64,000 bases of DNA from Haliea sp040221975 (lineage in GTDB: Bacteria > Pseudomonadota > Gammaproteobacteria > Pseudomonadales > Halieaceae), in NCBI GenBank assembly GCA_040221975.1, contig JAVJWR010000007.1, positions 62,001 to 126,000 on the forward strand, in the 5' to 3' direction. Each line of letters starts with the position of its first letter. The first letter of the stretch is position 1. Position numbers and translations under genes: made by a program. Below, one piece after another: positions 40,911 through 50,114 of this stretch. The notes under the pieces were generated by a model. It did not search any database. It was not told where the DNA came from and saw only the letters and a program-made list of their open reading frames with translations.

Positions 40911-41750
40911 TCAGCCGAACAGCCCGCTCTGGTAATCCCTGATAGCCTGCTCAATCTCCGCCGCGGTGTTCAGGACAAAGGGCCCATACTGCGCCACGGG
41001 CTCCCGCAGGGGCTCACCGCGCAACAACAGCAGGGATGCACCCGTTGTCCCCGGCTGCAAAGTCCAGCGCTCGCCACTGCTGGTAACCAGCAGATGACAC
41101 TCGCCCAGTGACCTGTCCGCATGCCTCAGAGCACCCTCGTAGATATAGGCGAGCAGGGTTTCAGTGGCCGGCAGCTCCAGGCTGATCTCGGCTCCCGCCT
41201 GCAAATGCAGGTCCAGCACACCGGCCCGGGGCGCCAGCTCGTGCAGCGGCCCCGTTACCGTACCTCCTGCAAGCTGCCACTCGCCAGCGATCGCCAGCGC
41301 CCGGAACCCGCGCCCGTCCAGTGCGGTGAGTGCGCTTGCGGGAATATCCCGGTAACGGGGCTCGCCCATTTTCTCCGCCGCCGGCAGGTTGATCCACAGC
41401 TGGAAGCCGTGCAGACCCCGGGTGTCCCGGGTCGGCATCTCCGAGTGAATGATGCCGCGTCCAGCCGACATCCACTGCACCCCGCCACCGCGGATTTCGC
41501 CACGGTTGCCGCGACTGTCCTCATGAATGATGCCGCCGTGCTTCATGTAGGTCAGGGTTTGCATGCCCCGGTGCGGGTGTGACGGGAACCCGCCACCGAG
41601 GTCTTCGCGGCGCTCGGCACGCAACTCATCCAGCATCAGGATGGGGTCCATGGCCGCGTGTTGCATGCCGGCGACACGCTGGATGGCGACCCCGTCGCCA
41701 TCGCGGCTGGGGTGGGCGCGGCGGACTTCCTGGATGGTACGGTCGGACAT
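40911..41750 (-). CDS. Pirin-family protein (quercetinase-like)
   Basis: A 279-residue bicupin. The N-terminal cupin has the metal-binding residues in FPSHPHRGMQTLTY and HSEMPT, and GRGIIHSE; the C-terminal pirin domain follows from about residue 170 (PLHELAPRAGVLDLHL). Bacterial pirins such as YhhW cleave quercetin-like flavonols or sense redox/quinone state. Start ATG 41750 has GGGAGAG upstream; the longer frame runs through the shared promoter. It diverges from the LysR regulator, the usual arrangement for a regulated target, and both promoters share an operator-like motif. Confidence 0.9.
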   Translation of the reverse strand: MSDRTIQEVRRAHPSRDGDGVAIQRVAGMQHAAMDPILMLDELRAERREDLGGGFPSHPHRGMQTLTYMKHGGIIHEDSRGNRGEIRGGGVQWMSAGRGIIHSEMPTRDTRGLHGFQLWINLPAAEKMGEPRYRDIPASALTALDGRGFRALAIAGEWQLAGGTVTGPLHELAPRAGVLDLHLQAGAEISLELPATETLLAYIYEGALRHADRSLGECHLLVTSSGERWTLQPGTTGASLLLLRGEPLREPVAQYGPFVLNTAAEIEQAIRDYQSGLFG

Positions 41751-41825
41751 GATCAACTCTCCCTGGTGAATGCTGAGAGTACTCTCGTATTTTTGGGACA
41801 TAAATCGCATAATTTCGCCAAATTC

Positions 41826-41841
41826 TTTCGACTTTATAGAA
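41826..41841. promoter_or_regulatory. Candidate LysR operator, pirin-LysR promoter
   Basis: TTTCGACTTTATAGAA lies in the 104-bp divergent region, 13 bases before the LysR ATG. It matches the site at 42734-42749 in 14 of 16 positions and is a near palindrome of the form TTCGA-N5-TMGAA. The assignment to the LysR protein is inferred from the shared location. Confidence 0.55.
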
Positions 41842-41854
41842 CCTTGGTGAACCC

Positions 41855-42733
41855 ATGAATCGTACAACCCTGGAACAGTGGCGCATGCTGCAGGCGGTGG
41901 TCGAACACGGCGGTTTTGCCCAGGCCGCAGCGGCTATCCACAAAAGCCAGTCGACCATCAATCATGCCGTGCACAAGCTGCAGGACCAACTCGGCCTGCC
42001 TCTGCTGGAGGTCGTGGGACGCAAGGCGCGGCTGACCGAAGCCGGCGCGCTGATGCTGCGGCGGGCCAATCAACTGCTGGCCCAGGCGACGCAACTGGAG
42101 GATATAGCCGGCAGCCTGTCCAAGGGCACCGAGGCGGAAATCAGCCTGGCCGTGGATGAACTCTACCCCTGCCAGCAACTGGCAGCCGTACTGCAAACCT
42201 TCTCCGAAGCCTACCCCAATACCCGGGTGGAGCTGTTTGAGACCGTGCTCTCCGGGGGCGCAGAGTTGCTGCACGCGGCCGCAGTCGACCTGCTGGTGGC
42301 GGCGGAAGTCCCGGGCGGATTCCTCGGCGATCCAGTCCTGCGCACCGAGTTTGTCGCCGTCGCCGCCAGCGGCCATTCGCTGCACCAGCTCGGGCGCCCG
42401 CTCACTCTGCAGGACCTGCAGCGGGAGCGTCAGATCGTGATTCGTGACTCGGCGCTGGGCCGACGCGCAGACGCCGGCTGGCTGGGGGCGGAGCAGCGCT
42501 GGACGGTAAGTCATGTTGCAACCTCGGTAGAAATGGTGAGCCGCGGCCTGGGTTTCGCCTGGCTGCCACTGTCCCGGGTAAGCGCCGGCCTCGCCAGCGG
42601 CAACCTGCGGGAACTGAAACTGGAGCAGGGCGCGCGGCGCCACGCGACGCTCTACCTGACCTTTGCGGACCGCGACCGGGCCGGCCCTGCCACCTGCCAC
42701 CTGGCCGGGCTGTTTGGGCAGGCCCAGCGTTAG
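41855..42733 (+). CDS. LysR-type transcriptional regulator
   Basis: A 292-residue LysR protein with an N-terminal winged helix (residues 5-62; MLQAVVEHGGFAQAAAAIHKSQSTINHAVHKL, cited in part, then RLTEAGALMLRRANQLL) and a C-terminal ligand-binding domain (about 90-285). It is encoded divergently from pirin and directly before a glutathionyl-hydroquinone reductase gene, suggesting it senses a quinone or electrophile and controls both. A shared 16-bp motif in both promoters is the likely binding site. Confidence 0.9.
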   Translation: MNRTTLEQWRMLQAVVEHGGFAQAAAAIHKSQSTINHAVHKLQDQLGLPLLEVVGRKARLTEAGALMLRRANQLLAQATQLEDIAGSLSKGTEAEISLAVDELYPCQQLAAVLQTFSEAYPNTRVELFETVLSGGAELLHAAAVDLLVAAEVPGGFLGDPVLRTEFVAVAASGHSLHQLGRPLTLQDLQRERQIVIRDSALGRRADAGWLGAEQRWTVSHVATSVEMVSRGLGFAWLPLSRVSAGLASGNLRELKLEQGARRHATLYLTFADRDRAGPATCHLAGLFGQAQR

Positions 42734-42749
42734 TTTCGAATTTATCGAA
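42734..42749. promoter_or_regulatory. Candidate LysR operator, hydroquinone-reductase promoter
   Basis: TTTCGAATTTATCGAA begins directly after the LysR stop codon, 82 bases before the reductase ATG. It is a better palindrome (TTCGA-N5-TCGAA) than its relative at 41826-41841. Confidence 0.55.
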
Positions 42750-42831
42750 TCGTACTTGCGTATTATTGCGATTTAATTTCTTCCTGGTCGAACACAAAAT
42801 AACGATTTGTCACGCAAAGAGGAAATCGACC

Positions 42832-43803
42832 ATGGGAATGCTGATCGACGGCAACTGGGAGGACGTCTGGTACGACACGGACAGCAACGAGGGTCGCTTC
42901 GTCCGCGAGAGCGCCCGCTTTCGCCACTGGGTCACTGCTGACGGCAGCGCCGGACCCAGCGGTGACAGTGGCTTTGCCGCCGAGAGCGGGCGCTATCACC
43001 TGTATGTCTCTCTCGCCTGCCCCTGGGCACATCGAACCCTCATCGTGCGCAGCCTGAAAGGTCTGGATGAGCTGATTGACGTATCAGTGGTCAGCCCGCT
43101 GATGCTGGAGCAAGGCTGGACCTACAACAAGGCGGAAGGCAGCACAGGCGACCGCGTCCACGGCCACCAGTTTCACCATCAGATCTATACCCGTGTGGAT
43201 CCGGACTACACCGGCAGAGTGACCGTGCCCGTGCTCTGGGACCGGCAGCGGGACACTGTCGTCAGCAACGAATCCGCCGACATCATCCGCATGCTCAACA
43301 GCGCATTCGACGACCTCACCGGCAACACCCTGAACCTGTACCCCGGGACACTGCAGCAGGATATCGAGCGCTGGAATGAACGGATCTACCCCGCGGTCAA
43401 CAACGGCGTCTACCGGGCCGGTTTTGCGACCACCCAGGACGCCTACGAGGAAGCCTATCGCGAGCTTTTTGCTGAACTGGACCACATCGATTCGCATCTG
43501 GGCGGCCAACGCTATCTCGCCGGCGACAACCTGACCGAGGCGGATGTGCGCCTGTTCACTACCCTGATCCGCTTCGATGCCGTCTATCACGGGCATTTCA
43601 AGTGCAACCGCCAGCGCCTTGAAGACTACCACCACATTCCCGGTTACATCCGCGACATCTACCAATTGCCCGGTATCGCCGACACGGTGGACTTCCAGCA
43701 CATCAAGACCCACTACTATGCATCCCACCGCAACATCAACCCCAGCGGTATCGTGCCCGCCGGGCCAGCCATCGACTACACCAGCGCCCACCGGCGCGCC
43801 TAG
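42832..43803 (+). CDS. Glutathionyl-hydroquinone reductase (YqjG/ECM4 family)
   Basis: A 323-residue Xi-class glutathione transferase. The N-terminal thioredoxin fold has the catalytic cysteine in LACPWAHRTLI, preceded by GRYHLYVS; the segment MLEQGWTYNKAEGS and the C-terminal helical domain with NNGVYRAGFATTQDAYEEA and LTEADVRLFTTLIRFD (cited in part) are diagnostic. These enzymes release glutathione from glutathionyl-hydroquinones with a second glutathione, protecting against quinones. ATG 42832 has GAGGA upstream. It belongs with pirin and the LysR regulator. Confidence 0.93.
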   Translation: MGMLIDGNWEDVWYDTDSNEGRFVRESARFRHWVTADGSAGPSGDSGFAAESGRYHLYVSLACPWAHRTLIVRSLKGLDELIDVSVVSPLMLEQGWTYNKAEGSTGDRVHGHQFHHQIYTRVDPDYTGRVTVPVLWDRQRDTVVSNESADIIRMLNSAFDDLTGNTLNLYPGTLQQDIERWNERIYPAVNNGVYRAGFATTQDAYEEAYRELFAELDHIDSHLGGQRYLAGDNLTEADVRLFTTLIRFDAVYHGHFKCNRQRLEDYHHIPGYIRDIYQLPGIADTVDFQHIKTHYYASHRNINPSGIVPAGPAIDYTSAHRRA

Positions 43804-43841
43804 CCGGGGGCGCCTAGTCGGGGTCCCGGCCGGGGACACAA

Positions 43842-43911
43842 CCGGCCGCACCTGGCCGGCCGCACCTGGCCGGCCGCACCTGGCCGGCCGCACCTAGCCG
43901 GCCGCACCTAC
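43842..43911. repeat. Tandem repeat, 5 copies of a 14-bp unit
   Basis: Units of CCGGCCGCACCTGG (last two end CTAG and CTAC) run through the gap between the reductase and SixA genes. The last unit contains the SixA stop codon (43908-43910), the same relation seen at the ParA locus. Confidence 0.95.
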
Positions 43912-44405
43912 CCAAGGTCGCGGGGAAACAGCTCCAGCAGCACCTCCCCATCGCAGTCGCGCAGCTCACGCCAGTGGTCGGTGGCCAGGTGCAGCTGGAC
44001 GTAACCTGCCGTCGGCAGGTTCACCAGCCCGGCCTTCGGCGCCAGCCAGTTGACCAGATCGGTCAGCCCGGGGTTGTGACCGATCAGAAACAGCGATGCC
44101 TCGCTGTCCGGCTGACTCTCCAGCCATGCCAGCAGGTCGCCCACGGAGAAGGTGTACAGGGCCTCTTCCGTGCGGTGGGAGAGACCGGCAACAGCTGGCC
44201 AGCCCGAACAGACACCGGCCAGGGTCAGCTGCGCCCTGCGCGCGGGACTGACGGCGATCACCTGAGGCCGCAGGCGTTGTGCCAGGGCAGCGCCCATAAG
44301 GGGCGCATCCCTTTCACCGCGGGCATTGAGACCACGATCGCGGTCGTCGACTCCGGGTCCACTCCAGTCCGATTTGGCGTGGCGCAACAGGTGCAGGGTC
44401 TTCAT
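43908..44405 (-). CDS. Histidine phosphatase, SixA-like
   Basis: A 165-residue single-domain histidine phosphatase. The active-site motif is LLRHAKSDW near residue 6 (RHG-type, here RHA), with RRAQLTLA and the second catalytic histidine in LIGHNPGLTDL. SixA dephosphorylates HPt-type phosphohistidine proteins and the nitrogen phosphotransferase protein NPr in Escherichia coli. ATG 44405 has GGGAGAA upstream; the longer frame overlaps the tex promoter. Its stop codon lies in a 14-bp tandem repeat. Confidence 0.88.
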   Translation of the reverse strand: MKTLHLLRHAKSDWSGPGVDDRDRGLNARGERDAPLMGAALAQRLRPQVIAVSPARRAQLTLAGVCSGWPAVAGLSHRTEEALYTFSVGDLLAWLESQPDSEASLFLIGHNPGLTDLVNWLAPKAGLVNLPTAGYVQLHLATDHWRELRDCDGEVLLELFPRDLG

Positions 44406-44557
44406 GAACAATTCTCCCGGTTGCCTGCCACCAGTATAGGCCAGTCCTGCGAAGCGCAAGCCACAGCCACAAATCCGCCGAAAAAACCAGATCGTTTTCC
44501 CACCGCGGCTCGCGCATAATGCCCTTCCCGCAACATCTCCGGATACCCAGAACCAGC

Positions 44558-46894
44558 ATGACCAAAACAGTCTCACAGCGCATTGCCGAAGAACTTGCCG
44601 TCAGGGAAAGCCAGATCAGCGCCGCCATCGGCCTGCTCGACGAGGGCGCCACCGTGCCCTTCATTTCCCGCTACCGCAAGGAGGTGACCGGCGGCCTGGA
44701 TGATACCCAGATGCGCCATCTGGATGAACGCCTGCGCTACCTGCGGGAACTCGACGAACGCCGTGGCGCAATCATCAAGTCGATCACCGAGCAGGACAAG
44801 ATGACCCCGGAGCTGGAGCAGGCGCTGTTGGCGGCCGACACCAAGAACCGGCTGGAGGATCTTTATCTGCCCTACAAGCCCAAACGCCGTACCAAGGCCC
44901 AAATCGCCCGCGAGGCCGGCCTGGAGCCACTGGCAGATGCGCTCCTCGCCAACCCCGGACTGGACCCGGAGCAGGAAGCCGCGGCCTTTCTCAATCCCGA
45001 CCAGGGCGTGGCTGACAGCAAGGCCGCCCTTGACGGGGCGCGCCAGATTCTCATGGAGCGCTTTGCCGAGGACGCCGACCTGCTGGCACAGCTGCGGGAC
45101 TTCCTGCAGCAACACGCCCTGCTGGCCTCGCGCCTGGTGACCGGAAAAGAAAACGAGGGCGCCAAGTTCCGCGACTACTTCGAGCACACCGAAGCCCTGT
45201 CAGGGGTACCTTCCCACCGCGCCCTGGCCATGTTCCGCGGTCGCAACGAAGGCTTCCTGCAGCTCAACCTGGTCCTGGATGCGGAGGAAAAGCCCACCGA
45301 CGCCCACCCCTGCGAAGCAATGATCGGCGACTACTGGCGGATCCGGGATCAGGGCCGGCCGGGGGACCGCTGGCTGGCGGAAACGGTGCGCTGGACCTGG
45401 CGGGTCAAGCTCCTGACCCACCTGCAGACCGACCTGTTGACCCAGCTGCGGGAACGCGCGGAGCGGGAGGCCATCGAGGTCTTTGCCAACAACCTGAAAG
45501 ACCTGCTGCTGGCGGCCCCGGCGGGGGCGCGACCCACCATCGGCATGGACCCCGGCCTCCGCACCGGGGTCAAGCTGGCAGTGGTCGACGCCAACGGCAA
45601 GCTGCTGGATCACGGCGCCATTTTCCCCAACCAGCCCCAGAACCGCACCCGGGAAGCGGCCGCGGAACTGCTGCGGATGATCCGCGAACACCATGTCGAA
45701 CTGATAGCCATCGGCAACGGCACCGCCAGCCGGGAGACCGACAAGTTCGTTGGCGACCTGCTGCTGCAGCAGCCGGAGCTGAAATGCCGCAAGGTGATGG
45801 TCAACGAATCGGGCGCCTCGATCTATTCAGCGTCCGAGTTTGCCGCGCGCGAGTTCCCGGACCTGGATGTCACCATCCGCGGCGCGGTCTCCATCGCCCG
45901 GCGCCTGCAGGATCCCCTGGCTGAACTGGTGAAGATCGAGCCCAAGTCCATCGGCGTCGGTCAGTACCAGCACGACGTCAGCCAGGTACAGCTGGCGCGA
46001 CAGCTTGATGCGGTAGTGGAAGACTGTGTCAACGCAGTGGGCGTGGATGTGAATACCGCGTCAGTGCCCCTGCTGGCCCGGGTTTCCGGGCTGAACCAGA
46101 ACCTTGCCGCCAATATCATCGCCCACCGCGACCAGGCCGGCAGCTTCGCCAGCCGCAGGGAACTGCTCAAGGTGGCACGTTTCGGCGACAAAACCTTCGA
46201 GCAGGCGGCGGGTTTCCTCCGCATCAGCAACGGCGACAACCCGCTGGACGCGTCGGCGGTACATCCGGAATCCTACCCCGTGGTGGAAGCGATCGCCGCA
46301 CGCCAGCAGCGCCCCCTCGCCAGTATTATCGGCGACTCAGGGTTTCTTCGCGGCCTGCGCCCCCAGGACTACATCACCGACAGCGTGGGCTTGCCAACGG
46401 TGACCGACATCATCAGGGAACTGGACAAGCCCGGCCGGGATCCCCGGCCGGAGTTTCGCGTGGCCACTTACCAGGAAGGGGTGGAAAAGATCTCTGACCT
46501 GAAGCCGGACATGGTGCTGGAAGGGACCGTGACCAATGTCACCAACTTCGGCGCCTTTGTCGACATCGGCGTACACCAGGATGGTCTGGTGCATATCTCG
46601 GTGCTGGCGGACCGTTTTGTCAAGGACCCCCGGGACGTGGTCAAGGCAGGCGATGTGGTCCGGGTCAAGGTGATGGAAGTGGACCAGCCGCGCAAGCGCA
46701 TTGCCCTGAGCATGCGCCTGAATGACAAGGCCGAGGCGAAGCCTCGCGAGCAGCGCCAGGACAGCCGCCGTGACGGCGGCAAGCCCCGGCCAGGGGGCAA
46801 AGACAGCCAGGGCCCGCGCAAGGGTGGGGACACGGCCAGGGCGCCGGCCACCGCGCTGGCAGCCGCCTTTGCCAGTGCCCGCAAGGACCGCTGA
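44558..46894 (+). CDS. tex: Tex-family transcription accessory / RNA-binding protein
   Basis: A 778-residue Tex protein: N-terminal helical region starting QRIAEELAVRESQI and GATVPFISRYRKE, a YqgF/RNase H-like domain (about 325-430; IGMDPGLRTGVKLAVVD, with LIAIGNGTASRETD), helix-hairpin-helix repeats (about 490-560; VSGLNQNLAANIIAHRD), and an S1 RNA-binding domain (about 645-715; VLEGTVTNVTNFGAFVDIGV). A basic, low-complexity tail follows. Tex binds nucleic acid and influences transcription-translation coupling. CATAAT at 44514-44519 is a possible -10 element upstream. Confidence 0.95.
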   Translation: MTKTVSQRIAEELAVRESQISAAIGLLDEGATVPFISRYRKEVTGGLDDTQMRHLDERLRYLRELDERRGAIIKSITEQDKMTPELEQALLAADTKNRLEDLYLPYKPKRRTKAQIAREAGLEPLADALLANPGLDPEQEAAAFLNPDQGVADSKAALDGARQILMERFAEDADLLAQLRDFLQQHALLASRLVTGKENEGAKFRDYFEHTEALSGVPSHRALAMFRGRNEGFLQLNLVLDAEEKPTDAHPCEAMIGDYWRIRDQGRPGDRWLAETVRWTWRVKLLTHLQTDLLTQLRERAEREAIEVFANNLKDLLLAAPAGARPTIGMDPGLRTGVKLAVVDANGKLLDHGAIFPNQPQNRTREAAAELLRMIREHHVELIAIGNGTASRETDKFVGDLLLQQPELKCRKVMVNESGASIYSASEFAAREFPDLDVTIRGAVSIARRLQDPLAELVKIEPKSIGVGQYQHDVSQVQLARQLDAVVEDCVNAVGVDVNTASVPLLARVSGLNQNLAANIIAHRDQAGSFASRRELLKVARFGDKTFEQAAGFLRISNGDNPLDASAVHPESYPVVEAIAARQQRPLASIIGDSGFLRGLRPQDYITDSVGLPTVTDIIRELDKPGRDPRPEFRVATYQEGVEKISDLKPDMVLEGTVTNVTNFGAFVDIGVHQDGLVHISVLADRFVKDPRDVVKAGDVVRVKVMEVDQPRKRIALSMRLNDKAEAKPREQRQDSRRDGGKPRPGGKDSQGPRKGGDTARAPATALAAAFASARKDR

Positions 46895-46959
46895 TACCAA
46901 GGGCCGGGCTGCCGACGACTTCAGGGCTCTCGGCGCGGTGTGTCAGCGCCGGCGGCCCG

Positions 46960-48774
46960 CTAGTGGTGGCGGCAGACTTCCCTCAGTTCATCCCAGCCAC
47001 GCAGGGCTGCCGCAAAGCCCCTGGCCCGCTGCCGGATCGCCGCGGCCACCGCCGCGCTGCCCATAGCCGCAGGCACCCCGGGCAGATCCGCCAGGCCGGA
47101 CGACTGCTGCAGCGCAGCAACACAGGCCTGCCGGTTGCGCTCCAGATAGTGCCGCCAGTCCTCCCCGAGAGCGGACGAGTCCCGGAAACGCTCCTCCAGG
47201 GTCTGCAGGTGTGCGGCCTGCAGCCGCGCCAGCCCTGCGCGGAAACGGGCGGCAAGCCCCGCGTCCGAAAGTTCGCCGAGTTCCTCGAAACGACAACACA
47301 GCAATGCCATGCGCGTTGCCAGGCCGACACCCGGGTCCTCCGGCTGCACCTCGTCGATATAGCCCACGATCTGGTTCAAGCCCCCCCTGGGAACCGTTGG
47401 ATCACCCGCGGGATTGCCTCTGCGCTCCTCCAGAGGCAGGTGCGGCACGGCCCAGTCGTACTCCAGGGTCAGCGAGTCCGGATGGAGGAAATCCAGCATG
47501 CCGCCAAACAATTGATCTTCCCCGCGCAGGGCGGGGAAGTAGGGCGGCAACAACGCCCGGTTGTCGAGTCCGGTTACCTGGGAAATCACCGGACGCACGG
47601 TGAAGGTGGGCTGCACCTGGCCCAGCCAGTTCTCGCGCAGTGACAGGGCAGCGCCAAGACCACCCGGTCGGGCCAGCATGCGCTGCAGCGAAGTCGGCTC
47701 CAGATTGACAAGCCAGCCGTTATTGCTGGTTCCCGGATCACCCAGAGAGCCGCTCTGGGTGACCAGCACCCGCGAGTCCGCATTGATGTGACCACACCAG
47801 CCAGCGCCGGCCTCTGCCAGGTGCGACTGCTCCAGGCTATCGTGCCCCAGGGTGTGCAGCGCCCGCTGCAGGCCCATGCCGAGGCAGCGGCCGTGGCCAA
47901 CCAGCGGGTCGAAATCCTGCTTCACGGCAAGCTGCTGCCAGTCCCGGGCATCGCGGTAGAAATCCGCCTGCCGGCCACCGTCGTTAAAAGCCACACCTGC
48001 CTGCCGGTATGGCAGCGTATACGCTGCACACAGGACGTCGTCGTCCAGAATGATACAGCGCTCGCCCACAGTCAGCAGTAGTGCGAGGTTACGCGCGCGA
48101 CCGTAAGTCGGCACCCCCGGCCAGAGTTCACGCTGCAACAGGAACCGGATCCCGGTTTCATGCCGGGGCAGCTGGGCAATGGCGTACTGGAGCAACTGTG
48201 CCTGCTCCTGCGGACCGAAATAGCGCATCGACGCTGGACTCAACAGGTTGAACCGTTCGACCGCCGCCGCGTTGGCTGTGCAGTTGGCCGCTTCGCGGGA
48301 GTCATCGATCAGTAGCAACTGCTTTTGCCGCGCCAGTTTGGCGCCGCGCAACAGTGATTCCAGCAGGCGCTCAACGGCTGCGGGGCGATCACAGGTAATG
48401 ATGCAGGCCACCGTGCGATCGAGGTCGGCAGTGTCCGCCGTGGGCGCATTGACCTGCCCGCAAACCTGCGTTGCCGGCAGCAACAGACCGGCATCCCTGA
48501 CCTGCTGCAGTACCCGCGTCACGTCAGCCACATTGCCACCAAGTTGGGGGAACTGCTGTACCAGATGTTGGGCGTGGTCATGCAGGGAACGGAAGGCCGT
48601 ACACTGCTGCAGCGCCACAGCGACATCCGCGGTCACGCTGAGGCGGGCACCGGTGGCCCTGACCAGCAGCAGTACTGCACCGGCGACGGGCAGGCTGTCA
48701 TGCGCTGCCATGGCATACAGCGGTTCGGCGGAAGTTCCGGGCGCTGTTGCACGCTCGGTCAGCGGGTCGGTCAT
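46960..48774 (-). CDS. Glycosyltransferase-like protein with PqqD-like N-terminal region
   Basis: A 604-residue protein. Residues 30-105 (DVAVALQQCTAFRSLHDHAQ ... VLQQVRDAGLLL) look like a PqqD-like winged-helix unit. From about 120 a GT-A fold follows: VACIITCDRPAAVERLLESL, LLIDDSREAANC, TYGRARNLALLLTVGERCIILDDDV with a DxD-type metal site, and later LRGEDQLFGGML. The C-terminal 150 residues are helical. No membrane helix is seen. It is the last gene of a same-strand set with an EAL and an HD-GYP protein, so polysaccharide or glycan work under cyclic-di-GMP control is a reasonable inference. Donor and acceptor are unknown. Confidence 0.62.
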   Translation of the reverse strand: MTDPLTERATAPGTSAEPLYAMAAHDSLPVAGAVLLLVRATGARLSVTADVAVALQQCTAFRSLHDHAQHLVQQFPQLGGNVADVTRVLQQVRDAGLLLPATQVCGQVNAPTADTADLDRTVACIITCDRPAAVERLLESLLRGAKLARQKQLLLIDDSREAANCTANAAAVERFNLLSPASMRYFGPQEQAQLLQYAIAQLPRHETGIRFLLQRELWPGVPTYGRARNLALLLTVGERCIILDDDVLCAAYTLPYRQAGVAFNDGGRQADFYRDARDWQQLAVKQDFDPLVGHGRCLGMGLQRALHTLGHDSLEQSHLAEAGAGWCGHINADSRVLVTQSGSLGDPGTSNNGWLVNLEPTSLQRMLARPGGLGAALSLRENWLGQVQPTFTVRPVISQVTGLDNRALLPPYFPALRGEDQLFGGMLDFLHPDSLTLEYDWAVPHLPLEERRGNPAGDPTVPRGGLNQIVGYIDEVQPEDPGVGLATRMALLCCRFEELGELSDAGLAARFRAGLARLQAAHLQTLEERFRDSSALGEDWRHYLERNRQACVAALQQSSGLADLPGVPAAMGSAAVAAAIRQRARGFAAALRGWDELREVCRHH

Positions 48775-48808
48775 GGCAAGGCCCCCGTGGCAAGGTCAAA
48801 AGTATTGG

Positions 48809-50101
48809 TCAGTTGGCCGCGATCCCGGGCCGTCCATCGCACTGCCGCAGCCAGGCCAGCAGCTCGCCCTCTGGCAGCGGCCGGGAGTACAGATACCCCT
48901 GCACGATATCGCAACCCAGGTCGCGCAGATACTCCAGGGTCTGATTGTCTTCCACTCCCTCGGCCACCACAGCGAAATCAAACAGATGAGCAATGTCGAC
49001 AATAATGCCCACCAGCGCCCGATCCCTGCTGTCGCCAAGGATACGGCGAACGAATGACTGGTCAATCTTGATCTCGGTCGCCGGGATATGCTCGAAATAG
49101 GAGAGTGACGAGTAACCCGTCCCGAAATCATCGATAGACAGGCCCATGCCCAGTTCACGCAGGTGCAGCAGATTATTGAAACCCGCCTCCTTGTCCTCGA
49201 TCACAGCGCCCTCGGTAACCTCCAGTGTCAGCATCGACGGCTCCACGCCCCAGATGGAGAGAGCCCCACTCAGCATGTTGGCGAGATCCGGGCTGTTCAC
49301 CAGGCCGGCGGGAATGTTCACCGCCACAGGCAAGGCGACGGTATCCCGCCATTCGCGCATGGCGCGCAACGCCCGGTTCACTACCCATCGCGTCAGTTCA
49401 TAGGTTTGACCGGAGGCTTCGGCCAGTTGTACCACGCGCTCAGGTGATACCGCGCCATGGCCCGGCAGGTGCCAGCGAAGCAGGGCCTCGGCGCTGCACA
49501 CCCGCCCCGTTCGCAGGTCGACCTTGGGCTGGAAATGCAGGTCAAAAGCATTGTCATAGAGGGCCTCGGAAAAATGCTGCTCGAAGGCCGTGTCCTCCCG
49601 GGCGTCGTCGTCCTCGCCAATCATGGCGTCGATTTCCAGGGCATTGCCCTGCTTGACCTGCGCCAGGCTGGCCTCGGCGCGGGCCAGGGTAACCAGCGAC
49701 GAGTGTTTCCCATGCAGATTGACCGCGAGGCCGATTCGCAGCTGCACCGGCAGGATCTCTTCGTCGATATACAGCGCCCCATCCAGCAGGCGCTGGACCC
49801 GGTTCATGGCAAGGGCGATGAATGCCGGCGTATTCAGCTGCGGCAGGATAAAGGCAAAGGTATGGCCGCCAATACGGAAGACGGTATCCGGCAGCTTGCT
49901 GGTAGCCAGCAGCTGCCGCCCCGCTTCCGCCAACAGCAGATCACCAATCCCGTAGCCGTGGCGGTGGTTGATCAGCCGCAGGTTGCTGAGGTCAATCAGC
50001 AGCAGCCCCAGATGGTCGCCCGCCCCGCGGGCCTGGGTAACAGATATGTCCAGCGCTGCGATGAAGCCCGCTCTATCGAGCACTACCACGGATTCAGTCA
50101 C
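48809..50101 (-). CDS. Degenerate GGDEF plus EAL cyclic-di-GMP phosphodiesterase
   Basis: A 430-residue soluble protein: residues 1-165 are a GGDEF domain whose active site is degenerate (RIGGHTFAF in place of GGDEF), so no cyclase activity is expected. The EAL domain (about 175-420) retains the catalytic set: AEALLRW, VAVNIPAG, LEVTEGAV, IDDFGTGYSS, EIKIDQSF, VAEGVED and IVQGYLYSRP. It should hydrolyse cyclic-di-GMP to pGpG. A GTG start is used. The HD-GYP gene lies 13 bases upstream and the glycosyltransferase-like gene 34 bases downstream, an apparent operon. Confidence 0.92.
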   Translation of the reverse strand: MTESVVVLDRAGFIAALDISVTQARGAGDHLGLLLIDLSNLRLINHRHGYGIGDLLLAEAGRQLLATSKLPDTVFRIGGHTFAFILPQLNTPAFIALAMNRVQRLLDGALYIDEEILPVQLRIGLAVNLHGKHSSLVTLARAEASLAQVKQGNALEIDAMIGEDDDAREDTAFEQHFSEALYDNAFDLHFQPKVDLRTGRVCSAEALLRWHLPGHGAVSPERVVQLAEASGQTYELTRWVVNRALRAMREWRDTVALPVAVNIPAGLVNSPDLANMLSGALSIWGVEPSMLTLEVTEGAVIEDKEAGFNNLLHLRELGMGLSIDDFGTGYSSLSYFEHIPATEIKIDQSFVRRILGDSRDRALVGIIVDIAHLFDFAVVAEGVEDNQTLEYLRDLGCDIVQGYLYSRPLPEGELLAWLRQCDGRPGIAAN

Positions 50102-50114
50102 CTTGCCGGGCCGC

